Of a stretch of 12,084 bases of DNA, positions 1 to 6,669 are shown piece after piece. The DNA lies in NCBI RefSeq assembly GCF_035938995.1, contig NZ_DASZGI010000411.1:1-12084 (forward strand), read 5' to 3'. The position numbers and the translations under genes were made by a program. A model generated the notes under the pieces. The model searched no databases. It saw only the letters and a list, made by a program, of their open reading frames with translations, and was not told the DNA's origin. Source of the DNA: DASZGI01 sp035938995 (lineage in GTDB: Bacteria > Actinomycetota > Actinomycetes > Streptomycetales > Catenulisporaceae). Within the stretch, counting starts at the first letter, position 1. Each line of letters opens with the position of its first letter.

Positions 1-1683
1 CATCTTCGCGCGTTCAGTCATCGCTCGCGGATGCGGCAGCTCGGCTACCTGCCTTCGGAGCACCTGGGCAAACCGGTCATCGCGATCGTCAACACGTGGT
101 CGGACATCAATCCGTGCCACATGCACCTGCGTGAGCGCGCCGAGCAGGTTAAGCGGGGCGTCTGGCAGGCCGGGGGGTTTCCTCTGGAGTTCCCGGTTTC
201 GACTCTCTCGGAGACGTTCCAGAAGCCGACTCCGATGCTCTATCGCAACTTGTTGTCGATGGAGACTGAGGAACTGCTGCGCTCCTACCCGGTTGACGGC
301 GCCGTTCTCATGGGCGGCTGCGACAAGACCACTCCCGCCCTGTTGATGGGTGCTGCCAGCGCGGATCTGCCTGCGCTGTTCGTGCCGGCTGGGCCGATGC
401 TGCGCGGCAACTATCAGGGCGCTGTGCTCGGTAGCGGCACGGACTTGTTCGGGTACTGGGACAAGCACCGCGCCGGGCGGATCACCGACTGCGAACTGCT
501 TGCGGTCGGCGAGGGGCTGGTGCGCTCGCCCGGCCACTGCATGACCATGGGCACGGCCTCGACGATGACCTCGGTCGCGGAGGTGCTGGGCGTCGTGCTG
601 CCCGGTTCGGCGTCGATCCCTGCCGTGGACTCCGCACACCACCGGATGGCCGCGGCCGCCGGGATGCGTGCGGTCGAGCTCGTGCGCTCGGGGCGCGGTA
701 TCCGTTCGTATTTGACCCGCTCCGCTTTTGAAGACGCGGCCGCGGTCGTGTTCGCGCTCGGCGGCTCCACCAACGCTCTGATTCACCTGATCGCGATGGC
801 CGGGCGGGCCGGGGTCGAGATCGGGCTCTCCGACTTCGACGCGATCTCCCGGCGCGTGCCGGTGCTGGCGAACCTTCGGCCCGGCGGCGAGTACCTGATG
901 GAGGACTTCTATTACGCCGGCGGGCTTTTGGCGTTGTTGTCGCAGTTGGCCGTGGTTCCGGGCGCGCTGCATCTCGACCGGCCTACAGTCGGCGGCGGGA
1001 CGCTGGGCTCGTACGTGACCGGCGCCCGGGTGCACGACCACCGGGTGATTCGGACTGTGGAAGAACCGTGCGATGAGGAGGGTGGTCTGGCGGTGCTGCG
1101 CGGGAATCTCGCCCCGGACGGTGCCGTGATCAAGTACCTCGCGTCGCGAAAGCCGAGCCTGCTCAAGCACACCGGCCCAGCAGTGGTCTTCGACTCCTAT
1201 AGGGAGTTGTGGGAGAGGATCGACGACCCGGCGTGCGGTGTCACTCCCGACACGGTGCTGGTCCTGCGTGGCGCCGGTCCGATCGGCGGACCCGGGATGC
1301 CGGAGTACGGGATGCTGCCGATTCCCAAGTACCTGCTGGAGGCCGGAGTCACCGACCTGGTACGGCTGTCCGACGCCCGGATGAGCGCTACCAGCTACGG
1401 CACCTGTGTTCTGCACATCGCGCCGGAGTCACACGTCGGCGGACCACTCGCGCTGGTACGGACCGGCGACCGGATCTCCCTCGACGTGGAAGCCAGGACG
1501 CTGACACTCGAGGTGGATGATGCGGAGCTCGACCGGCGCCGGGCCGCCTGGCGCCGTCCCGAGCCCCGTTTCGAACGCGGCTACGGCGCGCTCTACCAGG
1601 ACCACGTCACGCAGGCGGATCGGGGCTGCGACTTCGACTTCCTGGCCCGGCCGGGGCGCAACCCGCAGCCGGACCCGCACTGA
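1..1683 (+). CDS. IlvD/Edd-family sugar-acid (aldonate) dehydratase, 5'-truncated by the window edge
   Basis: This is a [2Fe-2S] IlvD/Edd dehydratase, probably acting on an aldonic acid such as arabonate or xylonate and giving the 2-keto-3-deoxy acid in the cytoplasm. The frame is open from base 1. The ATG at base 31 is not the real start, because the preceding codons read FSHRSR, the conserved F-HRS segment of the family. Numbering from that ATG, the cluster cysteines are C29 (NTWSDINPC), C97 (GGCDKTTPA) and C170 (SPGHCMTMG). Their 68 and 73 residue spacings equal those I recall for Rhizobium L-arabinonate dehydratase (C59, C127, C200), so about 20 codons lie outside the window. S451 in MSATSYGT matches the catalytic serine. 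The LLSMETEE...CDKTTPALLMGAAS pattern favours sugar-acid dehydratases over branched-chain IlvD, but the substrate is unproven. The gene converges on the next one, which starts its 3' end 64 bp away. Confidence 0.9.
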   Translation, partial: HLRAFSHRSRMRQLGYLPSEHLGKPVIAIVNTWSDINPCHMHLRERAEQVKRGVWQAGGFPLEFPVSTLSETFQKPTPMLYRNLLSMETEELLRSYPVDGAVLMGGCDKTTPALLMGAASADLPALFVPAGPMLRGNYQGAVLGSGTDLFGYWDKHRAGRITDCELLAVGEGLVRSPGHCMTMGTASTMTSVAEVLGVVLPGSASIPAVDSAHHRMAAAAGMRAVELVRSGRGIRSYLTRSAFEDAAAVVFALGGSTNALIHLIAMAGRAGVEIGLSDFDAISRRVPVLANLRPGGEYLMEDFYYAGGLLALLSQLAVVPGALHLDRPTVGGGTLGSYVTGARVHDHRVIRTVEEPCDEEGGLAVLRGNLAPDGAVIKYLASRKPSLLKHTGPAVVFDSYRELWERIDDPACGVTPDTVLVLRGAGPIGGPGMPEYGMLPIPKYLLEAGVTDLVRLSDARMSATSYGTCVLHIAPESHVGGPLALVRTGDRISLDVEARTLTLEVDDAELDRRRAAWRRPEPRFERGYGALYQDHVTQADRGCDFDFLARPGRNPQPDPH

Positions 1684-1708
1684 AAACGCCCGGACCGCAC
1701 ATCCCAAG

Positions 1709-1729
1709 GCTCAGCCCCTTTGGTTGAGC
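1709..1729. terminator. Possible bidirectional terminator hairpin between convergent genes
   Basis: GCTCAGCC (1709-1716) pairs with GGTTGAGC (1722-1729) in an 8-bp stem with one G-U pair and a 5-nt loop. It sits in the 64-bp gap between the dehydratase stop and the stop of the minus-strand gene. No clear T-tract follows on either strand, so the call rests on position and structure only. Confidence 0.4.
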
Positions 1730-1747
1730 GGCGTACGGATCGGGCGA

Positions 1748-3472
1748 TCACTCGGCGAGCAGGGCGCTTTCGGCGGCGATCAGCTGGTCGAACGCGGCCA
1801 CCACGCCGAGCGCCCGCTTCGGGGCCGGCAGCGTCGGATCGGCCGCGCCGCGCAGCAGCTCTCCGGCCAGCGCGGCGTGCCACTCCCAGCGGTGCGTCGC
1901 GAAGTCCCGCTCGCCCGCGATCGCCGGGCAGTACCCGCGCAGGTTGTGGGTCAGCCAGCTGATCGCCCGCAGCGCCGCGACCGTGCCGGCCTCCTCGGAC
2001 ACCGCCTCGTCGAGCGGTTCGAGCAGCCCCATGCGCCGCGCCAGCGTGCGCCAGACCGGCACGCCGGTGAAGAAGGCCGAGTGAGTGCCGCCGTCGACGC
2101 AGCGCAGCAGCAGATCGACCGCCAGCCGGGCCGGGTCCGCCGCCCAGTGCACCGGCCCGAACCTGCGCGTGTCGATCACGGTCGGCTGCGGGTGGCGGCT
2201 GTCGTAGGACACCAGCACGTTGTTGACCAGCAGGTTCCCGTGCCCGTGCACCCGGAAGGTCGGCTGCGACGGCAGCGGGGAGTGCGCGGAGAGGTCCGGC
2301 CCCGCGCCGAGCCGGCCCTGGAGCACGAAGGCCCGCAGCCGCTCGATGTACCGCGCCGTGTCGTCGAGCGCGCAGCCGAGTGGGTGCGAGAGGACCGGCC
2401 CGAGTTCGTCCAGGGCGCTGGCGACGCGGCGCTGGATGTGCGGCGGCATCCAGAACAGCGCGGACGCCGAGCCGCCCGGGTCCAGGGTGTCGGTGTACAG
2501 GCCGCCGAGCCCGTCGGTGAACAGGCCCTCGAACAGGTCCTCGATCCGCGGCGCCTCCGGCCCCGCGGCCAGCCACCGGCTCAGCGTCCTGGGCTGGCCG
2601 TGCACCCGCGACACAAGCGCGTACCACCCGCTGACCGGCCCGACCGGATAGCCCGGCTCCTGGCGCACCAGCGGGGAACCGCGCAGCAGTGTCGCCGCCG
2701 CGACCCCGCGCTTGGCCTCATCGGACAGCGCGGACCGGTCCCGGTCCACGGTCAAAACGTGATGGACTCGCACCCCCTCGGCGGGCAGCCCGGCGCCGCG
2801 CACCTCCGCCTCGACCGCGTAGACCGCCGTACCGGACGGCCCGTTGCGGCCCACGATCGCCGCGGCCCCGGCCGAACCCGGGGCGAGGAAGCGTATCCGC
2901 ATCCGCCGCGACGTCCAGCCGCGGCTCTCCAGGACCCGCAGGTACAGCCCGACCAGAGCCGGCTCGCCGACCTCGTGCACCAGCGCCAGGACGTGCGGGT
3001 CGTCCTCGTCGTATACCGCGGCGATCGGCTCGAAAACCCCGGCCTCCAGCAGATGGTCGTGCACGGCGGCCGCTATCGCGCGGGGGCCGCCGCCCGCCGC
3101 GCCGGCCTCGAACTCGTGGCGCCGCAGCACCCGGTGGGCGCCGCGGAACCGGGCGTCGGCGAACAACTTTGGCCAGGGATCTCCGGGAGCGGAATCGGGC
3201 CCGACCGCGAGAATGAACGCGTCCGGAAAGCATTCACGCGCCTCCTCGACCAAGTCCAGGCCGTCGGACGGTCCGCCCGCCAGCAGGTCCACCACGATCA
3301 ACCGGAAGAACCGGTCGGGCCCGCCCAGGATCGCGCGGGCCTCACGGGGCTCCGCGGCGATCTCCCACGAGGGGGACCAGCCCAGCTCGGCGAGGAACGG
3401 GCCGAGCCGGCCGGGGACGGCCGCACGCCCCCCGGGGTCGCCGTCGATGAGCAGAGCTTGGAACGAGTCCAC
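1748..3472 (-). CDS. Receiver-like domain fused to a phosphotransferase (APH/kinase-like) domain, probably a pseudokinase
   Basis: This 574-residue protein (from the GTG at 3472) is not a family I can name. Residues about 4-120 resemble a response-regulator receiver: LLIDGDP with the acidic pair D10/D12, a buried strand LIVVDLL with phospho-acceptor-like D62, and GAHRVLRR where a lysine is normally found (R117/R118 here). Residues about 120-260 are unassigned. Residues about 265-500 look like an aminoglycoside-phosphotransferase fold: HGN-LLVNN-VLV (H411, N413, N418) replaces the Brenner motif HGD-xxx-xN, and VID (D434) matches the metal-binding aspartate. With Asn at the catalytic Asp position the domain may bind rather than transfer phosphate. 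The ATG at 3586 would add 38 residues of low-complexity sequence. I prefer 3472 because GGAGGA lies 8 nt upstream of it and a long hairpin fills the extension. The gene is divergent from the XRE gene at 3951. A similar kinase-like domain occurs in predicted ternary-complex conflict systems, but that link is inference. Confidence 0.75.
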   Translation of the reverse strand: MDSFQALLIDGDPGGRAAVPGRLGPFLAELGWSPSWEIAAEPREARAILGGPDRFFRLIVVDLLAGGPSDGLDLVEEARECFPDAFILAVGPDSAPGDPWPKLFADARFRGAHRVLRRHEFEAGAAGGGPRAIAAAVHDHLLEAGVFEPIAAVYDEDDPHVLALVHEVGEPALVGLYLRVLESRGWTSRRMRIRFLAPGSAGAAAIVGRNGPSGTAVYAVEAEVRGAGLPAEGVRVHHVLTVDRDRSALSDEAKRGVAAATLLRGSPLVRQEPGYPVGPVSGWYALVSRVHGQPRTLSRWLAAGPEAPRIEDLFEGLFTDGLGGLYTDTLDPGGSASALFWMPPHIQRRVASALDELGPVLSHPLGCALDDTARYIERLRAFVLQGRLGAGPDLSAHSPLPSQPTFRVHGHGNLLVNNVLVSYDSRHPQPTVIDTRRFGPVHWAADPARLAVDLLLRCVDGGTHSAFFTGVPVWRTLARRMGLLEPLDEAVSEEAGTVAALRAISWLTHNLRGYCPAIAGERDFATHRWEWHAALAGELLRGAADPTLPAPKRALGVVAAFDQLIAAESALLAE

Positions 3473-3480
3473 GGTCACGC

Positions 3481-3486
3481 TCCTCC
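3481..3486 (-). promoter_or_regulatory. Shine-Dalgarno sequence deciding the start of the receiver/phosphotransferase gene
   Basis: On the minus strand this reads GGAGGA, 8 nt before the GTG at 3472-3470. A second GTG at 3478-3476 lies too close to it. The distal ATG at 3586 has only a weak purine stretch. The hairpin arm ending at 3488 stops one base before this site. Confidence 0.65.
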
Positions 3487-3487
3487 A

Positions 3488-3573
3488 CGGTTCGCGGGGC
3501 GCGCCCTGCGCCGCACCAGTCCGGCCGTCCCCACCATCGCGGTCGGACCGGGGGGAGCGCGCCCCGCGAACCG
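3488..3573. repeat. 17-bp perfect inverted repeat (long hairpin) in the leader of the receiver/phosphotransferase gene
   Basis: Arm 3488-3504 (CGGTTCGCGGGGCGCGC) is the exact reverse complement of 3557-3573, with 52 nt between. Inside, 3516-3527 (CCAGTCCGGCCG) and 3540-3551 (CGGTCGGACCGG) pair at 10 of 12 positions, so the whole element can fold as one long interrupted stem in the minus-strand transcript. It lies one base upstream of the Shine-Dalgarno sequence. It could be a translational or transcriptional attenuator, or a regulator-binding palindrome; the sequence does not decide which. Confidence 0.7.
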
Positions 3574-3643
3574 AGGCTTGTGTCATCGCTCACTCGCCGT
3601 TCTCAGCCCCGTCGTCGTGCGGTTCGCTCCCCGCGACAGGTGT

Positions 3644-3674
3644 GCGGTCCGACTCCGGCCGGGTGCCGGACCGC
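3644..3674. repeat. Inverted repeat GCGGTCCG / CGGACCGC
   Basis: An 8-bp perfect stem (3644-3651 and 3667-3674) has a 15-nt centre. The left arm overlaps an inverted copy of the GTCGGAC motif (3647-3653) that recurs elsewhere in this intergenic region, which makes an operator role possible. Confidence 0.4.
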
Positions 3675-3788
3675 TGCCCCTGCTCGCAGGGTTCGCATAT
3701 AGTGTGGGGGCGGCCTTCCCGAGGCCCCCCTCAGCCGCACCCCACGACACCGAATCCTGGCTACAGAAGGGCCCGTCGTAAAGGCCGG

Positions 3789-3816
3789 GTCGGACAGCGT
3801 CGGACACGGTCGGACA
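3789..3816 (+). repeat. Three direct GTCGGACA repeats at exact 10-bp period
   Basis: GTCGGACA occurs at 3789-3796, 3799-3806 and 3809-3816, separated by the dinucleotides GC and CG. The 10-bp phase puts all three copies on about the same face of the helix. Such an arrangement is common for cooperative regulator binding. They lie about 135 bp before the XRE start codon and more than 300 bp before the divergent gene. Confidence 0.55.
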
Positions 3817-3844
3817 GGGGCGCGCACGGGCAGAGGGCGGACTG

Positions 3845-3879
3845 CCGGGCAGGTGCGTGGCATGGACCGGACAGGTGCG
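3845..3879 (+). repeat. Two direct CCGGRCAGGTGCG repeats
   Basis: CCGGGCAGGTGCG (3845-3857) and CCGGACAGGTGCG (3867-3879) differ at one base and start 22 bp apart, about two helical turns. They lie between the GTCGGACA triplet and the XRE gene. A binding site for the XRE product itself is a reasonable guess, not shown. Confidence 0.4.
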
Positions 3880-3911
3880 ACGAGTCCCAGCGGCATCACG
3901 CGCCGAACCGC

Positions 3912-3917
3912 TACACT
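3912..3917 (+). promoter_or_regulatory. Possible -10 element of the XRE regulator gene
   Basis: TACACT fits the TANNNT -10 pattern and lies 33 nt before the ATG at 3951. I see no recognisable -35 hexamer at 16-19 bp, so an activator-dependent promoter, or none at this spot, are both possible. Confidence 0.25.
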
Positions 3918-3950
3918 GACGCTGCGTGAGCCTCACAGGACAGGGTTGAG

Positions 3951-5264
3951 ATGGACTCACTGGACTCCGGCGCCGCGGCCCAGGAGGAACTGGGCTTACG
4001 CACCGTGGAATCCCTTGAGGACCTCGGGGACTCGCTGCGCCGCCTGCGCCGCAGGCACGCGCGGCGGCAGCGTGACGCCCTCCTGTCCTACCGCTACCTG
4101 GCCGAGAAGACCGGCTACGCGCACGGAGTCATCGGGGGTTACTTCTCCGGCAAGGTCCTGCCGCCGCCGGACAAGCTCGACGTACTGATCGATCTGCTCG
4201 GGGTCAGCCCGGCCGAGCGGCGGGAGTTCGCCCGGGTGCGCGACGCGATCGAGGAGCGCCGCCGCCGGCCGACCATGGCCCAGGCTCCCCAGCGGGAGCG
4301 CGAGCGCCTGGCCCGGGCCGGAACCGGCCGTCCGCCCCCGGAGGCCGTCGCCGCCAGCGGCTTCCTGTACGAGCTGCTCACCCGCAGCGGGAAGTACCGG
4401 GCGCGGTGGCGGACCAAGCTGGTGTCCGGCGCGGGCGCGCACGTGGCGATCGCCGACGTGATCGCCGAGTACCTGGCCGCCCGGGCGCCCGCCGAGCCGC
4501 CGCAGGACCCCGACCGGCTGCGCCGCCGGGTGGTGCGGGCGCTGGCCCGCGGCGGCCCGGAGACCGCGCTGACCAGCACCGTGCTCGAATGGTTCATCGA
4601 GGCGTTCGGCGTCGAACGCGAGGACGCGGATCGGCTTCGGTTTCTCTACACCGGCTCGTCCAGCATCCGCTATGTGCGCGGCGACGCCGAGGAGACCAAG
4701 CTGCCGATCTTCGACGCGCCCGAAGCCCGGCATCGCACGGTCGACATGCGCGAGTACCACTACCTGGGGCCGGACGGGCTGCCCGCCGTGCACCGCACCG
4801 ACCAGATCGTCGAGGCCGTGGTCGACGGGCTCGACCGCATCCCGTACATGGCCGACACCGCGATGCTGACCGTGGACGTGCAGAACGGCGGGATACCCAG
4901 CCCCCTCTACCAGATCCGGGCGAGTGACGGGAACGTCTACTACGCGCTCGACATCCTGCTGGAGCGTCCGCTGCTGCGCGGCGACACCGCCGTGCTGAAC
5001 TACACCACCACCTTCAGCTACCCCGAGCCGCCGCCCGCCGAGGTGCGCCGCGGATTCCGGCGCAAGGTCGACTCGTACATGCTGTGGGTGCGCTTCCACC
5101 CGGAGATGGTGCCCACCTCGGTCTGGTGGGCCGAGTGGGACGGCGTCACCGGCGGGCAGATCACCCGGCGCGAGCCGGTGGAGCTCGGCCCGGAGCTGGA
5201 GACGCACCGGTTCCTGCAGGGCGGCGCCGCGCAGGCCGTGGTGGGTTTCTGCTGGGAGTGGTGA
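3951..5264 (+). CDS. XRE-type helix-turn-helix regulator with a large uncharacterised C-terminal domain
   Basis: This 437-residue cytoplasmic DNA-binding protein has a Cro/CI-like HTH at about residues 25-90: an N-terminal basic stretch, then LSYRYLAEKTGYAHGVIGGYFSG and LDVLIDLLGVSPAERREF. Residues about 95-125 are a charged Arg/Ala-rich linker. The middle part (about 130-225) is helical, and the C-terminal half (about 260-437) is rich in strands, with EYHYLGPDGLPAVHRTDQIVEAVVDGLDR, a RFHPEMVP-WWAEWD segment and a terminal VVGFCWEW. From memory, this C-terminal pattern recurs in many actinomycete XRE proteins with no assigned ligand. The ATG at 3951 has only a weak GGACAGGG ribosome site. The gene is divergent from the receiver/phosphotransferase gene and is followed after 113 bp by a methyltransferase, so it may regulate one or both. 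Its target is unknown. Confidence 0.85.
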   Translation: MDSLDSGAAAQEELGLRTVESLEDLGDSLRRLRRRHARRQRDALLSYRYLAEKTGYAHGVIGGYFSGKVLPPPDKLDVLIDLLGVSPAERREFARVRDAIEERRRRPTMAQAPQRERERLARAGTGRPPPEAVAASGFLYELLTRSGKYRARWRTKLVSGAGAHVAIADVIAEYLAARAPAEPPQDPDRLRRRVVRALARGGPETALTSTVLEWFIEAFGVEREDADRLRFLYTGSSSIRYVRGDAEETKLPIFDAPEARHRTVDMREYHYLGPDGLPAVHRTDQIVEAVVDGLDRIPYMADTAMLTVDVQNGGIPSPLYQIRASDGNVYYALDILLERPLLRGDTAVLNYTTTFSYPEPPPAEVRRGFRRKVDSYMLWVRFHPEMVPTSVWWAEWDGVTGGQITRREPVELGPELETHRFLQGGAAQAVVGFCWEW

Positions 5265-5265
5265 A

Positions 5266-5282
5266 CTCCCGGGCCGCGGGAG
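5266..5282 (+). terminator. Weak hairpin after the XRE regulator
   Basis: CTCCCG (5266-5271) pairs with CGGGAG (5277-5282) around a 5-nt loop, two bases after the stop codon. No T-tract follows, so it may be a weak or partial terminator, letting some transcription run on into the methyltransferase. Confidence 0.35.
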
Positions 5283-5377
5283 CTACAGACCGCATCAGGA
5301 CCCGGGTACATTGCGAAGCACAAAACTTCGGATGCGCCGGCCTCGACGGCCGCGCGACGCGGCGTGCGGAGGCGACG

Positions 5378-6265
5378 ATGCCGGACCATGGGGGACCTGC
5401 CCGCGACGAACCGGCCCTGCACGGGCTCACCGGTGAGCCGGACAGCGGCGCCAGGGAACTGCTGGTCTCCGGCTGGGAGGTGGACCGGGTCGACACACGC
5501 GTCGCGCATCCGGCCCGCATGTACGACTACTACCTCGGTGGCAAGGACAACTACCAGGTGGACCGAGAGGCCGCCGAGCAGGTGCTCGCGGTCCTGCCGG
5601 AGGGCCGCGACATGGCGCTGGCCAACCGGGCCTTCCTCGGCCGGGCGGTGCGGTTCCTGGCCGCGCGGGGGATCCGGCAGTTCCTGGACATCGGCACCGG
5701 GATTCCCGGGCCGGGCAACACCGGCGAGGTGGCCCGCGCGGTCGCTCCGGACGCCCGGGTGATCTACGTCGACAACGACCCGATCGTGCTCTCCCACACC
5801 CAGTCGCTGCTCGCCCACCACGACCCGGGGCACACCGCTGTCATCGAGGCGGACCTGCGCGATGCCGACAGCATCCTCACGCACCCCGACGTGCTCCGCG
5901 TGCTCGACTTCACCCAGCCGGTGGCGGTGCTGCTGGTCGCGGTGCTGCACTTCCTGCGGCCGGTGGACGAGCCGGTCGAGGTCGTGGCGCGGCTGAGGCA
6001 GGTCCTGCCGTCCGGCGGATGCCTCGTGGTCTCCCACGGCACCGGCGACTTCGAGCCGGAGCGGGCGTTCTCCGCGGTCAAGGGGTACAGCCACGCCACC
6101 GCCCCGTTCGTGCTGCGCAGCCACCAGCAGATCGGCGAGTTCTTCGACGGCCTCGACCTGGTCGAGCCGGGCCTGGTGCAGCTCCCGTGGTGGCGCCCGG
6201 ACGGCGCGGTGCCTGAGGAGTCCGAGAAGATCTGGATCTACGGCGGAATCGGCGTCAAGCGCTGA
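5378..6265 (+). CDS. S-adenosylmethionine-dependent methyltransferase, PF04672 (DUF574) type
   Basis: A 295-residue class I methyltransferase of a family expanded in actinomycetes, with mostly unknown substrates. The family signature RVAHPARMYDYYLGGKDNY spans residues 41-59. The SAM-binding loop is FLDIGTGIPGPGNTGEV (102-118), the acidic end of strand 2 is IYVDNDP (129-135), and the EADLRD segment is at 157-162. PVAVLLVAVLHFL (181-193) is the core strand, and SGGCLVVSHGTGD (212-224) follows. Length and motif order match complete family members. The ATG at 5378 has GGAGG at 5368-5372, 5 nt upstream. An upstream in-frame extension inside the XRE gene is not credible. TACATT at 5307-5312 could be a -10 element. 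Neighbouring XRE regulators are common for this family, so control by the product of the 3951 gene is possible. Its last codons form the first unit of a degenerate tandem repeat running into the spacer. Confidence 0.93.
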   Translation: MPDHGGPARDEPALHGLTGEPDSGARELLVSGWEVDRVDTRVAHPARMYDYYLGGKDNYQVDREAAEQVLAVLPEGRDMALANRAFLGRAVRFLAARGIRQFLDIGTGIPGPGNTGEVARAVAPDARVIYVDNDPIVLSHTQSLLAHHDPGHTAVIEADLRDADSILTHPDVLRVLDFTQPVAVLLVAVLHFLRPVDEPVEVVARLRQVLPSGGCLVVSHGTGDFEPERAFSAVKGYSHATAPFVLRSHQQIGEFFDGLDLVEPGLVQLPWWRPDGAVPEESEKIWIYGGIGVKR

Positions 6266-6351
6266 TCCACGTCAAACACCGATCACCGGTCAGCCGCTGA
6301 TCATCAGTCAACAGGTGATCGTGAATCATCCGCAGGTCATTCCGGTCAGGT
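6248..6351 (+). repeat. Degenerate 17-18 bp tandem repeat array starting inside the methyltransferase stop region
   Basis: Aligned on ATC, the units are ATCGGCGTCAAGCGCTG (6248), ATCCACGTCAAACACCG (6265), ATCACCGGTCAGCCGCTG (6282), ATCATCAGTCAACAGGTG (6300), ATCGTGAATCATCCGCAG (6318) and a decayed unit starting GTCATTCCGGTCAGG (6336). Spacings are 17, 17, 18, 18 and 18 bp. The first unit covers the last five sense codons and part of the stop codon of the methyltransferase gene, which suggests outward slippage duplication from the gene end. Units 3 and 5 also pair (GATCACC 6281-6287 with GGTGATC 6314-6320), a weak hairpin. Confidence 0.6.
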
Positions 6352-6398
6352 TTTCGGCTGAGCGGGTGAACTGCTCATCCTAGGGGTGATGACCTGCG
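6331..6398. repeat. 10-bp inverted repeat CGCAGGTCAT / ATGACCTGCG
   Basis: 6331-6340 is the perfect reverse complement of 6389-6398, with 48 nt between. A smaller stem TGAGC/GCTCA lies inside. The left arm overlaps the end of the tandem array. It might end methyltransferase transcription or be an operator; neither is shown. Confidence 0.45.
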
Positions 6399-6627
6399 CG
6401 TCGTGCGCGCGCTCGGACCGTCGCTGGGCCATGATCGGGCGCAAACCGACGTCCCTCGTCGCACCTAATCCGACCCCGTCGACCTCGGCAGCCGCAGCGC
6501 CGCGCGTCCCCTCCGCCTCCCGTGGCGGGCGTGCGAGAGAATTCCTTTGCAATTGCGTGGCTCTGGCTTGGCCGAATTTTGGAGAGATGCTCATGCGGCA
6601 CCGGCATGCCCGGAGCCGCCCGCCGCA

Positions 6628-6655
6628 CCGGGCACCATCCCGTACCGGTGCCCGG
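6628..6655 (+). repeat. Leader hairpin upstream of the S53 peptidase
   Basis: CCGGGCACC (6628-6636) pairs perfectly with GGTGCCCGG (6647-6655) around a 10-nt loop. It lies 7 nt before the Shine-Dalgarno sequence of the peptidase, which suggests a 5' untranslated position and possible control of translation. Confidence 0.4.
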
Positions 6656-6662
6656 GCCGTTA

Positions 6663-6669
6663 GGGGAGG
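6663..6669 (+). promoter_or_regulatory. Shine-Dalgarno sequence deciding the S53 peptidase start
   Basis: GGGGAGG sits 7 nt before the GTG at 6677. The competing site GGAGAG (6581-6586), 6 nt before the ATG at 6593, is weaker and would give a signal peptide with an N-region 28 residues longer. Confidence 0.6.

Larger units (their letters stand above)
3574..3950. other. Divergent intergenic region with short repeats; no gene found
   Basis: No open frame here has convincing protein character. The stretch holds an 8-bp hairpin (3644-3651 with 3667-3674), an AT-rich patch with TATAGT at 3698-3703 that could be a -10 element for either strand, three 10-bp-phased GTCGGACA repeats at 3789-3816, and two copies of CCGGRCAGGTGCG at 3845-3857 and 3867-3879. 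TACACT at 3912-3917 is a possible -10 for the XRE gene. It is most simply read as the shared control region of the two divergent genes. Confidence 0.5.

Noticed and set aside
31..33. ATG at 31 as the start of the dehydratase
   Set aside because: The codons before it are open to the window edge and encode the conserved F-HRS segment, and the cysteine positions imply about 20 further residues upstream.
3473..3586. The 38-residue N-terminal extension of the receiver/phosphotransferase protein
   Set aside because: It is low-complexity, has a weak ribosome site, and coincides with a 17-bp perfect inverted repeat. The downstream GTG has a good ribosome site. It is kept as an alternative only.
3691..3710. 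TATAGT patch as a defined promoter
   Set aside because: No -35 hexamer is visible at a usable distance on either strand, so strand and function cannot be assigned.
1517..3781. A 754-codon plus-strand open frame across the receiver/phosphotransferase gene
   Set aside because: Its translation is Arg/Pro/Gly-rich with no domain-like pattern. It overlaps the end of the dehydratase and lies antisense to a frame with recognisable receiver and kinase-like motifs. It is a high-GC shadow frame.
3996..5207. A 403-codon minus-strand open frame opposite the XRE regulator
   Set aside because: Its composition is His/Arg/Val/Gly-rich antisense to a clear HTH protein, with no family resemblance.
5018..6124. 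A 368-codon minus-strand open frame opposite the methyltransferase
   Set aside because: It is antisense to a protein with intact PF04672 motifs, and the translation has no coherent domain.
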